Positions 35,881 through 47,965 of a stretch of 64,000 nucleotides of DNA are shown here, piece after piece. Every line of letters begins with the position of its first letter. The stretch's first letter is position 1. The stretch comes from Lumbricus rubellus (taxonomy: Eukaryota; Annelida; Clitellata; Crassiclitellata; Lumbricidae). The notes beneath the pieces were generated by a model that saw only the letters and a program-made list of their open reading frames with translations, searched no databases and was not told the DNA's origin. The stretch covers positions 31,397,494 through 31,461,493 of the forward strand of contig OX243811.1 of NCBI GenBank assembly GCA_945859605.1, read 5' to 3'. The translations under genes were made by a program, and so were the position numbers.

Positions 35881-36253
35881 CCTAGGCCTCAAGCGTTTTA
35901 TCGTACCTCCCCCTCCCAGTCTCGGCGCTACGCGCCTCGCGAGCGTCCTTCGGGCGCTCAATTGTCTCCCCCCCCCCCTAGAAACCGGAAGTCCCCCCTA
36001 GAGGAGAGGAACTAGATTAAACACTGGCAAACACCCCTTAAATTATAATTAAACTTATATCACTCGAACATGCCGAATGTGACCGTTCATGGGGCAGACG
36101 CGGTGTTTGCCAGTGTTTAATCTGGTTCCTCTCCTCTGGGGGGGACTTCCGGTTTCTAGGGGGGGGAGACAATTGAGCGCCGAAGGACGCTCGTGAGGCG
36201 CGTAGCGCCGAGACCGGGAGGGGGAGGTTCCGATAAAACGCTTGAGGCCTAGG
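35881..36253. mobile_element. Foldback element (hairpin of about 150-bp arms)
   Basis: From CCTAGGCCTCAAGCG to its complement CGCTTGAGGCCTAGG, arms of about 150 bp pair with few mismatches around a loop of about 65 bp. The arms are C/G-rich and include the GCGCTACGCGCC/GGCGCGTAGCGC pair. No clear target duplication. Just upstream of the candidate THADA 5' exon. Confidence 0.85.
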
Positions 36254-37489
36254 TCGGGCTAGGTGTGTTTGTGCAGGGTGAGAATTGCCGGGGGTTGAGG
36301 GTTTCAACCCCCAGTCTTTCTTAGAGCCCTATAGTAAAGTCTGTTTTTCACACCCCAATTCCAAGTGGATCATAGTCTATCTATAGTGTAGGCCTAGTTA
36401 TTTTTCCACAATTCTCACACTGTGTCTGTGAGAGTACGTTTACGACAGGCCGCATGTTATGTTTTGTGCTATATACCCGCGCACGGAGTTGACGGAACAT
36501 TGAAACCTTGCAGCTTTTTTGCCAAGTGAACGGCCAGGAACAAGTACAAAAGAAAAGATGGGCTAGACCGTTAGAGGGACGGGGCAGTATATATAGGGTA
36601 AAGGATCAAGGAGAGGAAAGGCAGGTCGCAAGGAACAGACATTATAATGAACCATTGAAGGCGGAGATGGGGGGATGGAGAGAGAAGAAGGAAGACAGGG
36701 AACTCAAATGACTTTGATCAGATTGTGCGATTTTTACATTATAAATTAATTTGAGGCTACAATATAATTATATATATAGGCCTATGTATTATGTAAGCTA
36801 TAGATCTATGCGAATTTTCTAAACGAAATATTTTAATAGAATGTCAAAGCAAGCCTTAAATCTTTAATTTTTGTTTAGGCCTATATGATCACAAATTAAT
36901 CGAATTTACAAAAATTAATCATCCCAGTTAATCGCTAAACCATAAGCCAACAGGACATGCAGTTCCAATATTTATGAGTAGTCCATTAGGTAGGCCATAT
37001 AGGCCTACGTCCTGAACCACACGAAACGAAAAGTCAATTCTAGTTGCCTTTTTGGCAATGAAAGTGAAGTTATGCTATTCGATAGGCTATACTGCATGGT
37101 TAGGCTACAGCAAATTAGGCCATTGATGTTAATATCGTTTGTCTGAAATACGCATCATACAATGCAGCTTTCAGACGCATGCAAATTAAGCTGTTTTAAT
37201 TTAGCCTATAGGCCTAAGTCACAGCCGAGATATAATTCCAATTCTTTTAAATTTATGTGCACCATATATATTTATATACCTAGTTAACCCATGCGCCGGT
37301 TATATACTGTTTGAAGCAACGTAATATCGAGTTACTGTAAAATCCATTGAATTGTAACAACATGCATTTTGCCCCAAATGTGCTCCGTGACAGCAGGAAC
37401 TTGCGACCTAGTTCAGTAGCCATCTAGCGACTAGAATAGGAACGCATGACCCAGTTTCGAAGCCACCTAGCGGCGGGGTCCACGCAGTT

Positions 37490-38161
37490 TCAACTTGTCT
37501 TGCAGAAGCTGAACTTCTTTTCTCCAGACGACGTCTTCGGTGTCTTTGGGGTTTTCTCTGGCTCTGTCGTTGGGGTAGCCTCCTCCTCCTTCTTCTCCTG
37601 TTCCGAAGCGGAGGCTGCTGGTGTTTCCGGTGTCTGACCAGGCTCAGCACTTGCCTCTTCTGTGGCCACCGCCGCCGTCGTCGTCTGACCCTCTTGGACG
37701 GATGGAGACTGGGCCTCTGAAGAGCTCTGAGGGACGGGCTGGACCTCTGCAGCATCCGTTGTCTGTACGGCAGGAGTGGACTGTACCGGTTCCGGTTGAG
37801 TGGATTGTTCCGCTGGAGTAGATGGTACCGGTTCAGTTGACGGTACATGTTCTGTCGACTGTACCGCAGCTTCTGGGGCGTGTACCTCAGCCTGAGAGTC
37901 AGCCCCAACGGGGGTGGCCTCGGTCGAGGGAACTGGTTGGCTGACCTCCGATGGAGCTGGTTCCGATGGCGCGATGACTTTCTCGACCTCGGCGACTTCG
38001 ATGACTGCTGCTTCTCGTTCAGCACCGGCAGATTCGTCGAGCACCACCGCGGCCACACGAACGTTAAGGTCATTGACCTCATCCGAAGGGTCAGCTGGGG
38101 CAGGTTCGACCCCTGCAGTCCCATCAGCCACCACGACCACCAGTTGCTCGTTGTCGGCCAT
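37490..38161 (-). CDS. Acidic Pro/Ala/Glu/Thr-rich low-complexity protein, 223 codons, single exon
   Basis: I do not recognise this gene. An ATG in strong context (CAAGATGG) opens an uninterrupted 223-codon frame beginning MADNEQLVVVVADG. The body is strongly biased to A, E, P, T, S, V and Q, with imperfect repeats of VPSTE/VQSTP, and is probably disordered and acidic. The C-terminus turns basic (KTPKTPKTSSGEKKFSFCKTS, split here as KTPKTPKTSS then GEKKFSFCKTS), somewhat like the Lys/Phe/Ser effector patches of MARCKS-type proteins, but with no N-terminal myristoylation Gly. The overlapping Arg-rich frame on the same strand is a shadow. The region is more GC-rich than its surroundings, as expected for a coding exon. 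No signal peptide or membrane segment is seen. It could be a small intronless gene or one exon of a larger one. Confidence 0.6.
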   Translation of the reverse strand: MADNEQLVVVVADGTAGVEPAPADPSDEVNDLNVRVAAVVLDESAGAEREAAVIEVAEVEKVIAPSEPAPSEVSQPVPSTEATPVGADSQAEVHAPEAAVQSTEHVPSTEPVPSTPAEQSTQPEPVQSTPAVQTTDAAEVQPVPQSSSEAQSPSVQEGQTTTAAVATEEASAEPGQTPETPAASASEQEKKEEEATPTTEPEKTPKTPKTSSGEKKFSFCKTS

Positions 38162-38349
38162 CTTGACGTGGATGAGACGGTGAAATGTCGGAGTAGGAAC
38201 GGAAGATTTGTCTGGATGGCACCAATCGATTCAAAGTCTTTTGTCGATTCGAAGTCTTTTCAATTCAGTTGTTGCAGCTTATAATAATAGTATTGTCACC
38301 TGTACAAAGGAATGCATATGCCATCGTGTATATATGTATATATATATAA

Positions 38350-38982
38350 TTACTAGCTGTACCCGGCCACGCGTTGCTGTGGCAGAAAAGACCGTCATCT
38401 GCCTCCTCCCCTCCCCCGTCCCCTCCCCGTCCCCTTCCCACTCCCCCGTCTCCCTTCCCCTCCCCGTCCCCGTCCCCCTCCCCGTTCCCCTTCCCCCTCC
38501 CCTCCCCGTCCCCTCCCCGTCCCCTTCCCCCTCCCCGTTCCCTTCCCCTCCCGTCCCCGTCCCCTCCCCTCCACCTCCCCCTCACTTTCACCCTCACCCT
38601 CACTCTTCCTTCTTTCCTCCCGGACAGCGACATATGCGCTATCGCGATTTTTGGGTGACTTTTGGGCAACCCTGATCGAAGTTGGTCATCCCGCGACTTT
38701 TGGGCGACTTTACAACGTAATGTCACGACAAAAACGTTTCCGAAATCTGGCAACCCTCATGGACGTTGGGAAGTGTATAATTTGCAAATGGCGGCCGAAC
38801 GGATTTCAAAGTTCTCTTTTGTGGAAAATGCTGCGTTTTTTCGGGAAAAAAGCATAATACAACACGGTTCTATTGGAATGGAAGGTTTTGTAAAAATTTC
38901 AAAGCAATCGGTTCGTCAGTTTTCGAAAACACTCATAACGCACGGTTGGAAAGTTTCATTTATATATATATAGATATATATA
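38350..38982 (+). mobile_element. Repeat element with long C-rich tract, copy 1
   Basis: Starts after a (TA)n run with ACTAGCTGTACCCGGCCACG and GCGTTGCTGTGGCAGAAAAG, then about 190 bp of almost pure C/T, then a conserved 3' part (AATTTGCAAATGGCGG...GGAAAGTTTCATTTATATAT) ending in (TA)n. Class unknown. Confidence 0.75.
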
Positions 38983-39284
38983 ATAATTATACATGTATAT
39001 GGACCACGCACAACAAAATCATTTGCATATTTATGCTAGTTGGCTTATAAAATGACGATGGTAGACCGCCAACGATCAATACAATAATAATAATTTAAAG
39101 CATATCCTTCATCAGATAATTTCAGATAGCCTATAACTATAGGCCTACGCCGCACGGTCTACTAGCTAGGCCTATACGAGAGGCGCGCAGGCCCTATAGA
39201 TACGGAAAATGTCGTTTATTTGCGGCCTATATACTATATAGAGACAGCAGATCTAGTCTGCCTGTAGATGACGTATTATTGTAT

Positions 39285-39375
39285 TGTATCTGACCATTTT
39301 AAAAGCGCTTTTCGCAGCAAAAGCCTTTCAGAAGCGCTCCCAGTGCGTTCAGCCCCGAGAAAAAGGCAGGTTTTT
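39285..39375 (-). mobile_element. LINE/SINE 3'-end fragment
   Basis: Read on the minus strand it has GCACTGGGAGCGCTTCTGAA, then GCGCTTTTAAAA and an (AATAC)n-like tail, as in the LINE at 20.4 kb. Confidence 0.6.
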
Positions 39376-40194
39376 AGACGAGAGAAAGACTAGGAAAGAC
39401 TACAAGTACAGAGAGAACGACAAACCGAACTGATGAGAAGTTCATTCCACGGCATAGGGACTATAGCCTATCAGCTGCCTATGTATACTACCTCGCCAAT
39501 ACACAGTATACAATAATTATTATATACCATGCATACATTTTAAGTCTATGTATAAATGTATATACGATTTTCTGTATACCAGCCGCGTATAGTCTACTAA
39601 ATTTATATATAGGCTAGACCTTTGAAATCTTTTAACGAGGTCAGCCTCAACAATGATGACGACGACAATGATGACGACGACGACGACAACGATGAGACTG
39701 CGATGAATTTTGGTGCGATGATGACACAAAATGACTAAGATGATGATGACAATGGCTATAAAAAAATTGCGCGCTTTTTAAGAGGTAAAACAATAAAAAA
39801 TATATATATATAAATGCGCAGATACGTACATACATAGGATTGTACAATGTAGTCCTGTGTTCGTCTGCCAGACACTGTAGTCACTATGCACAATATGAGA
39901 TCGTCTAGAACAGCTAGACCTATTATGTAGCCTGCATGCATTTCATGCCCATCGGGCCGTGCAGTATGCATCCTATGCCTATGCGAGCACGGGCCTAAAA
40001 TGCTAATCTTTTAGGCCTACATGCACTGAGAGTATAAACAATAGGTCTGTCATTTATGAAAACAGAGAAAATATGTACATGGGCCTACTATGATAAATTA
40101 TAGCTCCAGAGGTCCGGAGTCGATAGCTCAAAGCTCATAATTTATAGGCCTACCCATAGAAAATTATATGAGCATATATATATATATATATATA

Positions 40195-40555
40195 TATACT
40201 TACTGAATGACCTACTTATTGACTTACCTACTTACTTATTAACTGACTAACCGCCCGACTTGCTGATCTACTTACTTACTCATTAATTTACTGAGCGACC
40301 GGTTGACCTACGGGTGAATTGACTATCTGACTTACTTACTGAATGACTGGTTCGGTTACTCACTTACTTATTAACTGACTAACCGCCCGACTTACTGGTT
40401 TGCTTACTTATTTAGGCCTACTTACTGACCTGCTGACTGATAAATTGAATGATTAACTAATTAATGTGCTTAATTTGCTTACTTATTTACTCACCAACCG
40501 ACTGGCTGACTGGTTAACTGATTTACTTACTGACTGACTAATTGCTTAGTAAACA
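40195..40555. repeat. Degenerate (CTTA)/(CTGA) array
   Basis: A 360-bp stretch built of CTTACTTACTGACTGA-type 4-mers with many substitutions, including two distant copies of AACTGACTAACCGCCCGACT. Confidence 0.8.
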
Positions 40556-41102
40556 ATGTGCATTGTGCAGTGACTTATTATTCCACAGATCTGCTGATTA
40601 GTAATTAAGATGGAATTAGGTTGAATAGTAATTGGCTAAGAAGCGGTAAACATAGAAAGGCTGCAGAGATCTAAGATCTAACACGGTCACCTAGAGTAAC
40701 AGCATGAGTAACAGGCTGCACCGGATATCATTGTGGTGATCGTCCAATTGCGCTCTAATCTGAATTAATTACTGATGATCAGTTAAGTTTCACTGGAACC
40801 GACTGTAGGCCTATACTGTATGTCTATACTGTGTATATAGTTGGCCTGCAGTCGCAATGCGAGGGGTTTCTGCTCATTCGCAGAATAATTTGGTTAATTA
40901 AGTCAAATGCTTAGTAAGATTATGCGTAGGGCCTACCGCAAATGCAATGCAATGCTGTGGTAGGGAAATTCCAAATGATATGATTACAAGCTTATAGATT
41001 ATAGACCTTCTGTACTGTAGGCTATAGCTTATTACAGCGTATAATAGCCGTAGGTATTATTATGTAGGCCTTCATATTATAATCGCTGTGTTGTTAAATG
41101 TA

Positions 41103-41455
41103 CAGGGTGGGCCAAAAATCTAAGGCTTTTGCAAATATCTTGGCCAGAAGTGAGAAATGTTTAAGCAAATTTGACATGCCTAAAGGCAATTCATATTCAC
41201 GTATACAGGCCTACAATGTCCATATTTAACCAAATCACTTTTTTGTTACTTTTTGTTGCGTTATGCATTTGAATCGTCAAAACCTTGGGGTGGACTCACT
41301 GAAAAAGATATAACTTTTGTTCTGTTAGAAATATTTTGGTGAAATTTGGCCATTGCAAGTAAATAAACTTTAAACTTGTAAAATTTTATTTAAACATTCT
41401 TACTTCTGGCCAAGATATTGTCAAAAACCCTTACGGGATCTTTTTGACCACCCTG
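41103..41455. mobile_element. MITE related to the 25.2-kb element
   Basis: Ends CAGGGTGGGCCAAAAATC and complement, flanked by TA. It shares ATATCTTGGCCA, TTTTTGTTGCGTT and ATAACTTTTGTTCTGTT with the 1.17-kb element but has one motif copy per arm. Confidence 0.8.
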
Positions 41456-41904
41456 TATATACATATGTTGTGTACACGAGTGTACAATGTACATGTAGCT
41501 AGTTTGATGTCATTCGGAAATTAGTAATAATGGCTCGTTTCTTTCTGTTGAAGCGGTGTGACAGTGACTCACACGCGTCTGGTATTTCAAAGTTTACCCC
41601 AGCAATCACTCAGTGGGTCGATGGGGTTGTGGGTGGGGGGGGGGGCAACAGAAGAGGGAGGCTGACCTCGGCTACACGTAGGCTAATTATAACCTTTGTT
41701 AGCCATGAGATCACTCAGCGCACGGAGGAAGAAAGGGGAACGGCTGGGATTTTGAAACTTGTGACTATGCATCGTTCTCTTCAATTGTTTACTAGCTAAG
41801 CTTACTTACTACGATTAGGCCTGTCCCATCTCCCCGATGTCCTTCGATCCCAATCTGAATGTACGTATACACGTATGTATGTACGATGGGCATACGTACG
41901 TGTA

Positions 41905-41955
41905 TGCACACACACACACACGCACGCGCACACACACACACACATATATATATAT
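41905..41955. repeat. (CA)n and (TA)n microsatellites
   Basis: CA repeats with CGCACGCG interruption followed by (TA)n. Confidence 0.85.
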
Positions 41956-42057
41956 GTATATTGTACGTGTTTGTATGTCTCTTGGATGGGGCAGAATTAT
42001 AAACTCGGAATATTCCATGCATGCATTTAAAAGTAAACGATGGCAGGGCGGCCTGAA

Positions 42058-42215
42058 GGTCCAGTTGAGTGATAATGCGATTGACCCAATTGAGTAATAA
42101 TGCGATGGGTCCAGTTGAGTAATAATGCGATGGGTCCAGTTGAGTAATAATGCGATGGGTCCTTCTGAGTAATAGACCCCAATGCGATTGATCCAGTTGA
42201 GTAATAATATGCAAT
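42058..42215. repeat. 25-bp tandem repeat, about five units
   Basis: Units read CCAGTTGAGTAATAATGCGA plus TGGGT with small changes; the last ones are diverged. Confidence 0.85.
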
Positions 42216-42477
42216 TGAAGTTTTATTAATGTCATGCTATTGATTCGTCATCCAGCTATGCTATGCTATATATAGAGTAGTATAGGCTACAGACATTAAT
42301 AATTATTTATCTTATGCCTTTCCTTATCTCGGTTTGCCTATAAATGGCTATGATCGACAATCTATGCCGTGCAGCGCGCTCAAAACGCAAGTGCATGCAT
42401 ACATCATAGATATAATAAATACATAGCCTGTATGCAACGTATACAAGAGTCTAATATAGGAAGTTGAATCGATGTAA

Positions 42478-42762
42478 AGTTTGGAGGTGCTCGATGGTGC
42501 AGTGGTTAGCGTTGATTCGATCGTCAATCGAGAGGTCGGTGGTCGGTGGTTCAAATCCCAGTTGGGGCAGAAATCTGGTTCGAGAGTTCTGCTGCACCTG
42601 CTGTGCACCCTATGTGGCCAACTTAGCTGAAATGAGTACACTGACCGTACACTGACCGTACACTGTCGGTGGGAAGATAAGACGGTGAAGGAGAGGACTG
42701 CAGGCCACTCGCCTTCGTATGTCAAATTCTCAAAGATTTACATTACATTACATTATGCGACC
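42478..42762 (+). mobile_element. tRNA-derived SINE, family 2
   Basis: A box ATGGTGCAGTGGTTAGCG, B box GGTGGTTCAAATCCC, an unrelated body, a short GACCGTACACT duplication and an (ACATT)n tail. It differs from family 1 in body and tail. Confidence 0.75.
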
Positions 42763-43369
42763 ATATTCCAATGACTTGATCTGGTGAGATCCTTCACCAC
42801 TGCTCGTCCATTTTAAATGACCCATCGTCATTTCAAGTCCCCGAGTAGTAGGGATCGAGTATAGGGACCATGCTAGAGCCCGCCATTTAGATATCTGAAA
42901 TTATAAGCGACAGTCTGCATGATTCATGAAAGGATTCGAACCGCGACTTGCATGCTCTCCTGATAGGCTACACGGACGCAGCCTATACGCTCTAACACAG
43001 AGTTGCTAACTGGGTAAGTAAGTAAGTACGAAAGTAAGTAAGTACGAAAGTAACTAAATAAGTAAGCAAGTGGATAGAAAATTAGCAGTATTGCTGAAGA
43101 CAGACAAAATGATGAAACATGTACAAACCAGAGTGGACATTCAACAAACCGGATATTGTATGCTTATGGCCTAATAATAACAATAAAAACAATAACAAAA
43201 TGCGACTCGACGATAGGATGCCCAATTTTTATCAGTCTTCAAAACAATGAGATCACATGCACTGCCCCGAAGGCTCAGACAGACACCGCTTATATAGGCA
43301 TATATGCAAACGAGTCTGACTTTATGTGTGTGTATGTCTGGCCTAGGCGTCCGTCTTCATGCATATATG

Positions 43370-43406
<37 letters not shown>

Positions 43407-43547
43407 CCTTTTTTCTGCCATGGCTATGGCTGTCTCTTATTTGCCTGGCTCTGTCAGGTTCTGTGTGCGTGTCTGTCACACATATATAGGCCTATAAGGC
43501 TACATTTTATTACCACGCGTAGCATATATATATATATATATATATAT

Positions 43548-44290
43548 ACTAGCTGAACCCGGCCACGCGTTGCTGTGGCTGAAAAGAGGCTCCCTTCCCC
43601 CTCCCCTCCTCCTCCCCTCCCCTCCCCCTCCCCTCCCCTCCCCGTCCCCTCCCCCTTTCCCTCCCCTCCCCTCCCACTCCCCCTCCCCCTCCCCTCCCCC
43701 TCCCCCTCCCTCTCCCCCTCCTTCTCCCCCTCTCTCTCCCTTTCCCCCTCTCTTCCCTTTCCCCTCCCCCTCCTCCCTCTCCCTCCCACTCCCCTTCCCC
43801 TCTCCCTTCCCCTCCGTCCCCCTCCCCTTCCCCCTCCCCTTGACCTCCACCTCCCCTCCCCCTCCGCTCCCTCCCCACCGTCTTTGTCCCGCTCCCTCCG
43901 CTCCTTTCCTCCGTCGCAGCGTCCATTCCAAGCCCAAAGGCCGCTTTGTGAAAAGGCCTAAAAGCGGCCTCTTTGGAAAATTAATCGCGACTCGCTTATG
44001 ACGTCATAGCACGCCACCTCATTGATGTATCGTTTGCTGTGTTTGGAGACGGCGTTTATGAAATCTCTGCAGCCGTGTGGGACGTGTTTAGTTTGCAAAT
44101 GGCGGACGAAGGGATTGCAAAGTTCACTTTTTGTGGAAACGGTTGCGTTTTTTCGGGTGAAAACATCTTAAGACACGGTGCTATTTGAATGGAAGGTTTT
44201 GGTAAATTTTCACAACAATCCGTGCGTAGCTTTCGGCGTGGTAATGCGACGAACTATTGGAAAGTTTCATTTTTATTTATATAGATATAT
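43548..44290 (+). mobile_element. Repeat element with long C-rich tract, copy 2
   Basis: Same order as copy 1: (TA)n, ACTAGCTGAACCCGGCCACG, about 290 bp of C/T-rich sequence (43590-43880), then GTTTGCAAATGGCGGACGAA...GGAAAGTTTCATTTTTATTT and (TA). Both copies use TA-rich flanks. Confidence 0.75.
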
Positions 44291-44681
44291 ACTATGCATA
44301 CTACAGTGGTCATTATTCAGACAGCCATCGCCTGCTTGATCTAAATATATAATTAAATTTATTATATTTAAATTATCGTCTACAGTATGAAAGCATCGCA
44401 GTAATAATATAATGCACCAGTGCATGTATAATGTGTAAAAGCCTACTGTGTATATACATGCATATTATATATAATGTAGTAGCGAAACAGCAGTACATGG
44501 GCCCTATTTATTTTATATACAATGTATATAATTATATATATGTGTGTAATGTGTATATATGTGTGCACATGGCGTATGTACATGTTCATCCTCCTACAGC
44601 CTGCTGCAGGCTGTAGCTGCACTGGAGAATTATTGGCCAAATGCGTAAATTGTTTCGCGCATGACATTTAGTCAGCAGGCT

Positions 44682-44997
44682 CAGGAGCGGATCCAGAGGG
44701 CCAATCCGGCCATGGCTCTCAATTAAAAAATTGCATGGACGTGGCCCCCCATTCGGTTTCAAATTAGCAATAGGGATAGGGGTGCCATGGCATAATGAGC
44801 CCTCCCCATTTAAAAATTGCGCGGGACGTGCCCCCCCCCCATTCCGTTTTCGGCTGGACGACTGAAAAAAACTTTTTCGGCGGATGAGAAGGTACCCTTT
44901 TCCGTCACCAAATGACGAATGAAAAGAAATTTTCCCTGCCTGTCCCAAGACCAAAGATTTTGGCCCCACCCTTCGAACAGTTCTGTATCCGCCACTG
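44682..44997. mobile_element. hAT-type MITE with 8-bp target duplication
   Basis: Ends CAGGAGCGGATCCAG and CTGTATCCGCCACTG; flanked by AGCAGGCT at 44674-44681 and 44998-45005. Same family type as 18489-18883. Confidence 0.85.
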
Positions 44998-45139
44998 AGC
45001 AGGCTACATGTAGGGCTTTGTAGGCCTATAAAGCATACACAAGTAGACTATATTTGTATATTTGTATATGAGTAGACTATGTATTAACGTACATACATTC
45101 ATACACACTCACATGCTTAGTAATTGCTTGCGCACTTAC

Positions 45140-45212
45140 ATACATGCATACATACATACATACATACATACATACATACATACATACATACATACATACA
45201 TACATACATACA

Positions 45213-45246
<34 letters not shown>

Positions 45247-45262
45247 CATACATGTCATACAT
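45140..45262. repeat. (CATA)n microsatellite
   Basis: About 28 CATA units, almost perfect. Confidence 0.95.
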
Positions 45263-45625
45263 ATACATGCATACAGGCATACGCGCAATCGTGCATGAGA
45301 CACAAAATGGAATGCTGCAAGATGCGTAGGCCTATAATAATATTTTAATCCTATATATTGCCGTCAGACAATAATATTATTATACGTGGAGCGTTGTCTG
45401 CGTCGCGGTTCGATAGACACAAGCATCATTGAATCATGGATGGATGAACAGCGATGACTCCGCCACTGTTTGAAAGGTGATTCGGTGCTTGAGTTTGAGC
45501 ACAGATGCTAATGTATTGGATGAATGGAAGAATTGGCGAACAGACGAGATTGATCTTATGCGCAATATAATGTGACGCATTTGCCTGAAGGCTTTAAATT
45601 GTTTTAGGCCTATATGCTATTCTGC

Positions 45626-45726
45626 CTTGTTTGTGTTTAACGACGCTGTACACAGACGAGATTTCAAGGATGATAAGACAGTGTCGCCCTCCTCCTCTCT
45701 CCAGGCTTGGGACTGGCGCTGGCAAA
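45626..45726 (+). repeat. Dispersed repeat, copy 1
   Basis: GTTTAACGACGCTGTACACA...CCTCCTCTCTCCAGGCTTGG, GACTGGCGCTGG. A second copy is at 46386-46470. Confidence 0.65.
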
Positions 45727-46385
45727 GTCCGAGCAGACTGAGCAGTTGCGTAGTTTTTAGTGCTCACAAGGTACATATTCTGCCAAGTCAAGGTTGTCGA
45801 AGGTTGGAAGTTTGGAACGCACGCGGTTATAGTCAGATTAGGAATGGCGTCTCTCCGTCCTATATTATCGTCTGTCTTCTTTGTTCCTCCTTCCTCCCGC
45901 ACCTGTAGCCGATAATGACCTCGTCCTCTTCCTCCTTCCTCCTCTCGACCTTTATCCTCGTCTGCTCATCCTCTGGATGTCGCCTGCCTCTCTGCGCGTG
46001 TTTGCCGTAATATGATGATAGACCTGGATCGAGCTTCTAATAATAATAGACTCCATTTTCTCAGCTGTTGTTTACCTTAGTTTTATTCGCCTATAATGAA
46101 TCTTAATTGTTATAGACATCGATCGATCCATCATTGACATATTAATTACATCGGTTATCGATTTGAACCCAGCAAGCAGCTGCTGCTGTAGAACTATCCA
46201 TCCATGGAGCATGGACATCTGCTGGGTAGAGATGGATTTATAGTCATGTGCTTCCACGTTTAGGCTACTGTCACAATTAGGCTAAGTCTATTGTCCAGGC
46301 CGAACAATGCATCCTGGAGCGTTTCGAATTGCCACACGCTTTGACACAAAACAATAGAGTATTTAATAGACACTCTCTCTGGTTG

Positions 46386-46470
46386 ATGTTTAACGACACT
46401 GTGACATATCAAAGATGATTAGTGCCGTCCTCCTCCTTTATCCAGGCTTGGGACTGGCACTGTAAGAGTT
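46386..46470 (+). repeat. Dispersed repeat, copy 2
   Basis: GTTTAACGACACTGTGACAT...CTTTATCCAGGCTTGGGACT matches copy 1 over its length. No coding sense. Confidence 0.65.
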
Positions 46471-47639
46471 CAAACAGTTGCGGAGTTTAACTGCCAGGCC
46501 TTTATGGTCTACTGCTAATTCCTCATTCTAATTACATGTAGCATATACAGCAGCGGCGCCGCCAGGATTTTTTCTGTACGCACAATAGGCTACACTAGGG
46601 TTTTTTTACGCACAATACAACTTGCACAAAACAATATGAAGCGAACAGCGATCGATACGAGCTTATATAATTATATATATATATAGCCTATGTATGTGTG
46701 TATGTATATACCTTATATGCCTACTGGCGATTATGAGGTATCACCAGCATAAGCTTTTTGCTCCATTTTGGGTATACGCATAGAGGTAATTTTGGATGTT
46801 AAAAGTGGTGACGCTTTTTTTTAGCCTTTCCGCGCTGTACGTACTTGCGTAAGTGCGTACGCCTAACTCTGATATACAGGGTCTACAGGTAGGAATAATT
46901 AACTGGAGTTAGGAGATCACAACGACTGTAGTGTGGAGTGTGGACTGCTAGGCCTGTGCAATTCATCAGTTCGCGTCAGGGTTATGGCAGCTATAATTGT
47001 GGGCAGCATAGGAGAAATTGGATGAAAAGAAGAAAGCCTAGGCTCCAGCTCAATCTTTCTGAAAAAAATTCATTCAATCAAAGCCAGCAGTCTAATTGCG
47101 AGTTTAGTTGGCGCTACAGAAGTCAGAATAATTTTGCACTTATAAAAGGTTAGGCCTATGGGATCCGAGTTTAACGTTTCATTATAGATGGAAAGATAGC
47201 CTTTGTAATTCTGTCTGTTCACTTTTCAGCTCAGTATCTTAGCTTCAGCTGTTTTAAGCTTTATTTGCAGAATTCGTCACGCAAAGGCTGTTCGGCTAAC
47301 AGCAGCCAAAATTATATTTATAACAACCATTATGTAGGCCTACGTTGGGCATACAGCTAAAATCGTAGGCCACGCACTAAGCCAATAGGTAGGCATATGG
47401 CTATAAAAGGTCTCTTTTCAGCTACAATAAATATTATAGGGTAAACTCAGTTGCTTTTAGCCTTTTTAGGCTATATTCACACATGCAGCATGATATATAA
47501 CAGACAACGGGTAGACACTAGAGAGCAAATAATAACGTACGTAGATGCGGTTGTGCAGCTTTAAGGCCAAAGTGAAGTAGAGAGCAGTACCGATAGGGCT
47601 ACTACAGAGAGATGATAGCACGTACACGAGAGCCAGTTT

Positions 47640-47965
47640 CTGCCTCTCGATATGCGACCACGTGCGCAACACGTAAACACGGCGGGGGCTTACCGACGGT
47701 TTGCAGGGCAAAAGGTGGACCAAAGTACGATTGGGGAGGTTAAAAAGACTGCCCCCGCCCACACCCAGGGCCCCTCTATCTGCGACTGCGACGAACGGCT
47801 GTGAGGGGACTCAGATAGAGGAGCGAAATGCGTGATTTGTAACGTAGAATCTCGATCCCGCCTAGATCTCCGTGCTCTAGCCCTCGCATTGGAAATTGGA
47901 ATCCTCGTTTGGCCATAGACCCACGTGACACGCCGTACCATAGGTTGTCGAAATTTAACCCTCAT
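47640..47965 (-). other. CpG-rich segment, possible promoter or first exon
   Basis: About 300 bp with many CpG sites in an otherwise CpG-poor stretch. A minus-strand 92-codon frame covers most of it and ends by a GTCG/GTAAGC donor-like site. No homology recognised; a non-coding first exon or promoter is as likely. Confidence 0.3.

Larger units (their letters stand above)
39000..41100. other. No gene seen
   Basis: AT-rich intergenic sequence with GAC/GAT repeats (39650-39750), (TA)n, the CTTA array and many TAGGCCTA words. No supported exon. Confidence 0.6.

Noticed and set aside
37408..38124. 238-codon Arg/Pro-rich frame on the minus strand
   Set aside because: Overlaps the 223-codon acidic frame in another phase; the latter has the better start context and amino-acid make-up.
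38208..38753. Pro-rich and Gly/Arg-rich frames
   Set aside because: Same reason: C-rich tract of the first copy of that element.
42487..42560. tRNA gene
   Set aside because: Same: tRNA-like head of a second SINE family with body and tail.
43454..44001. Long Pro/Ser or Gly/Arg/Glu frames on both strands
   Set aside because: Direct translation of a C/T-rich tract inside a repeat element; no ordinary coding sequence flanks it.
45062..45348. His/Tyr/Ile repeat frames
   Set aside because: Translation of the (CATA)n microsatellite.
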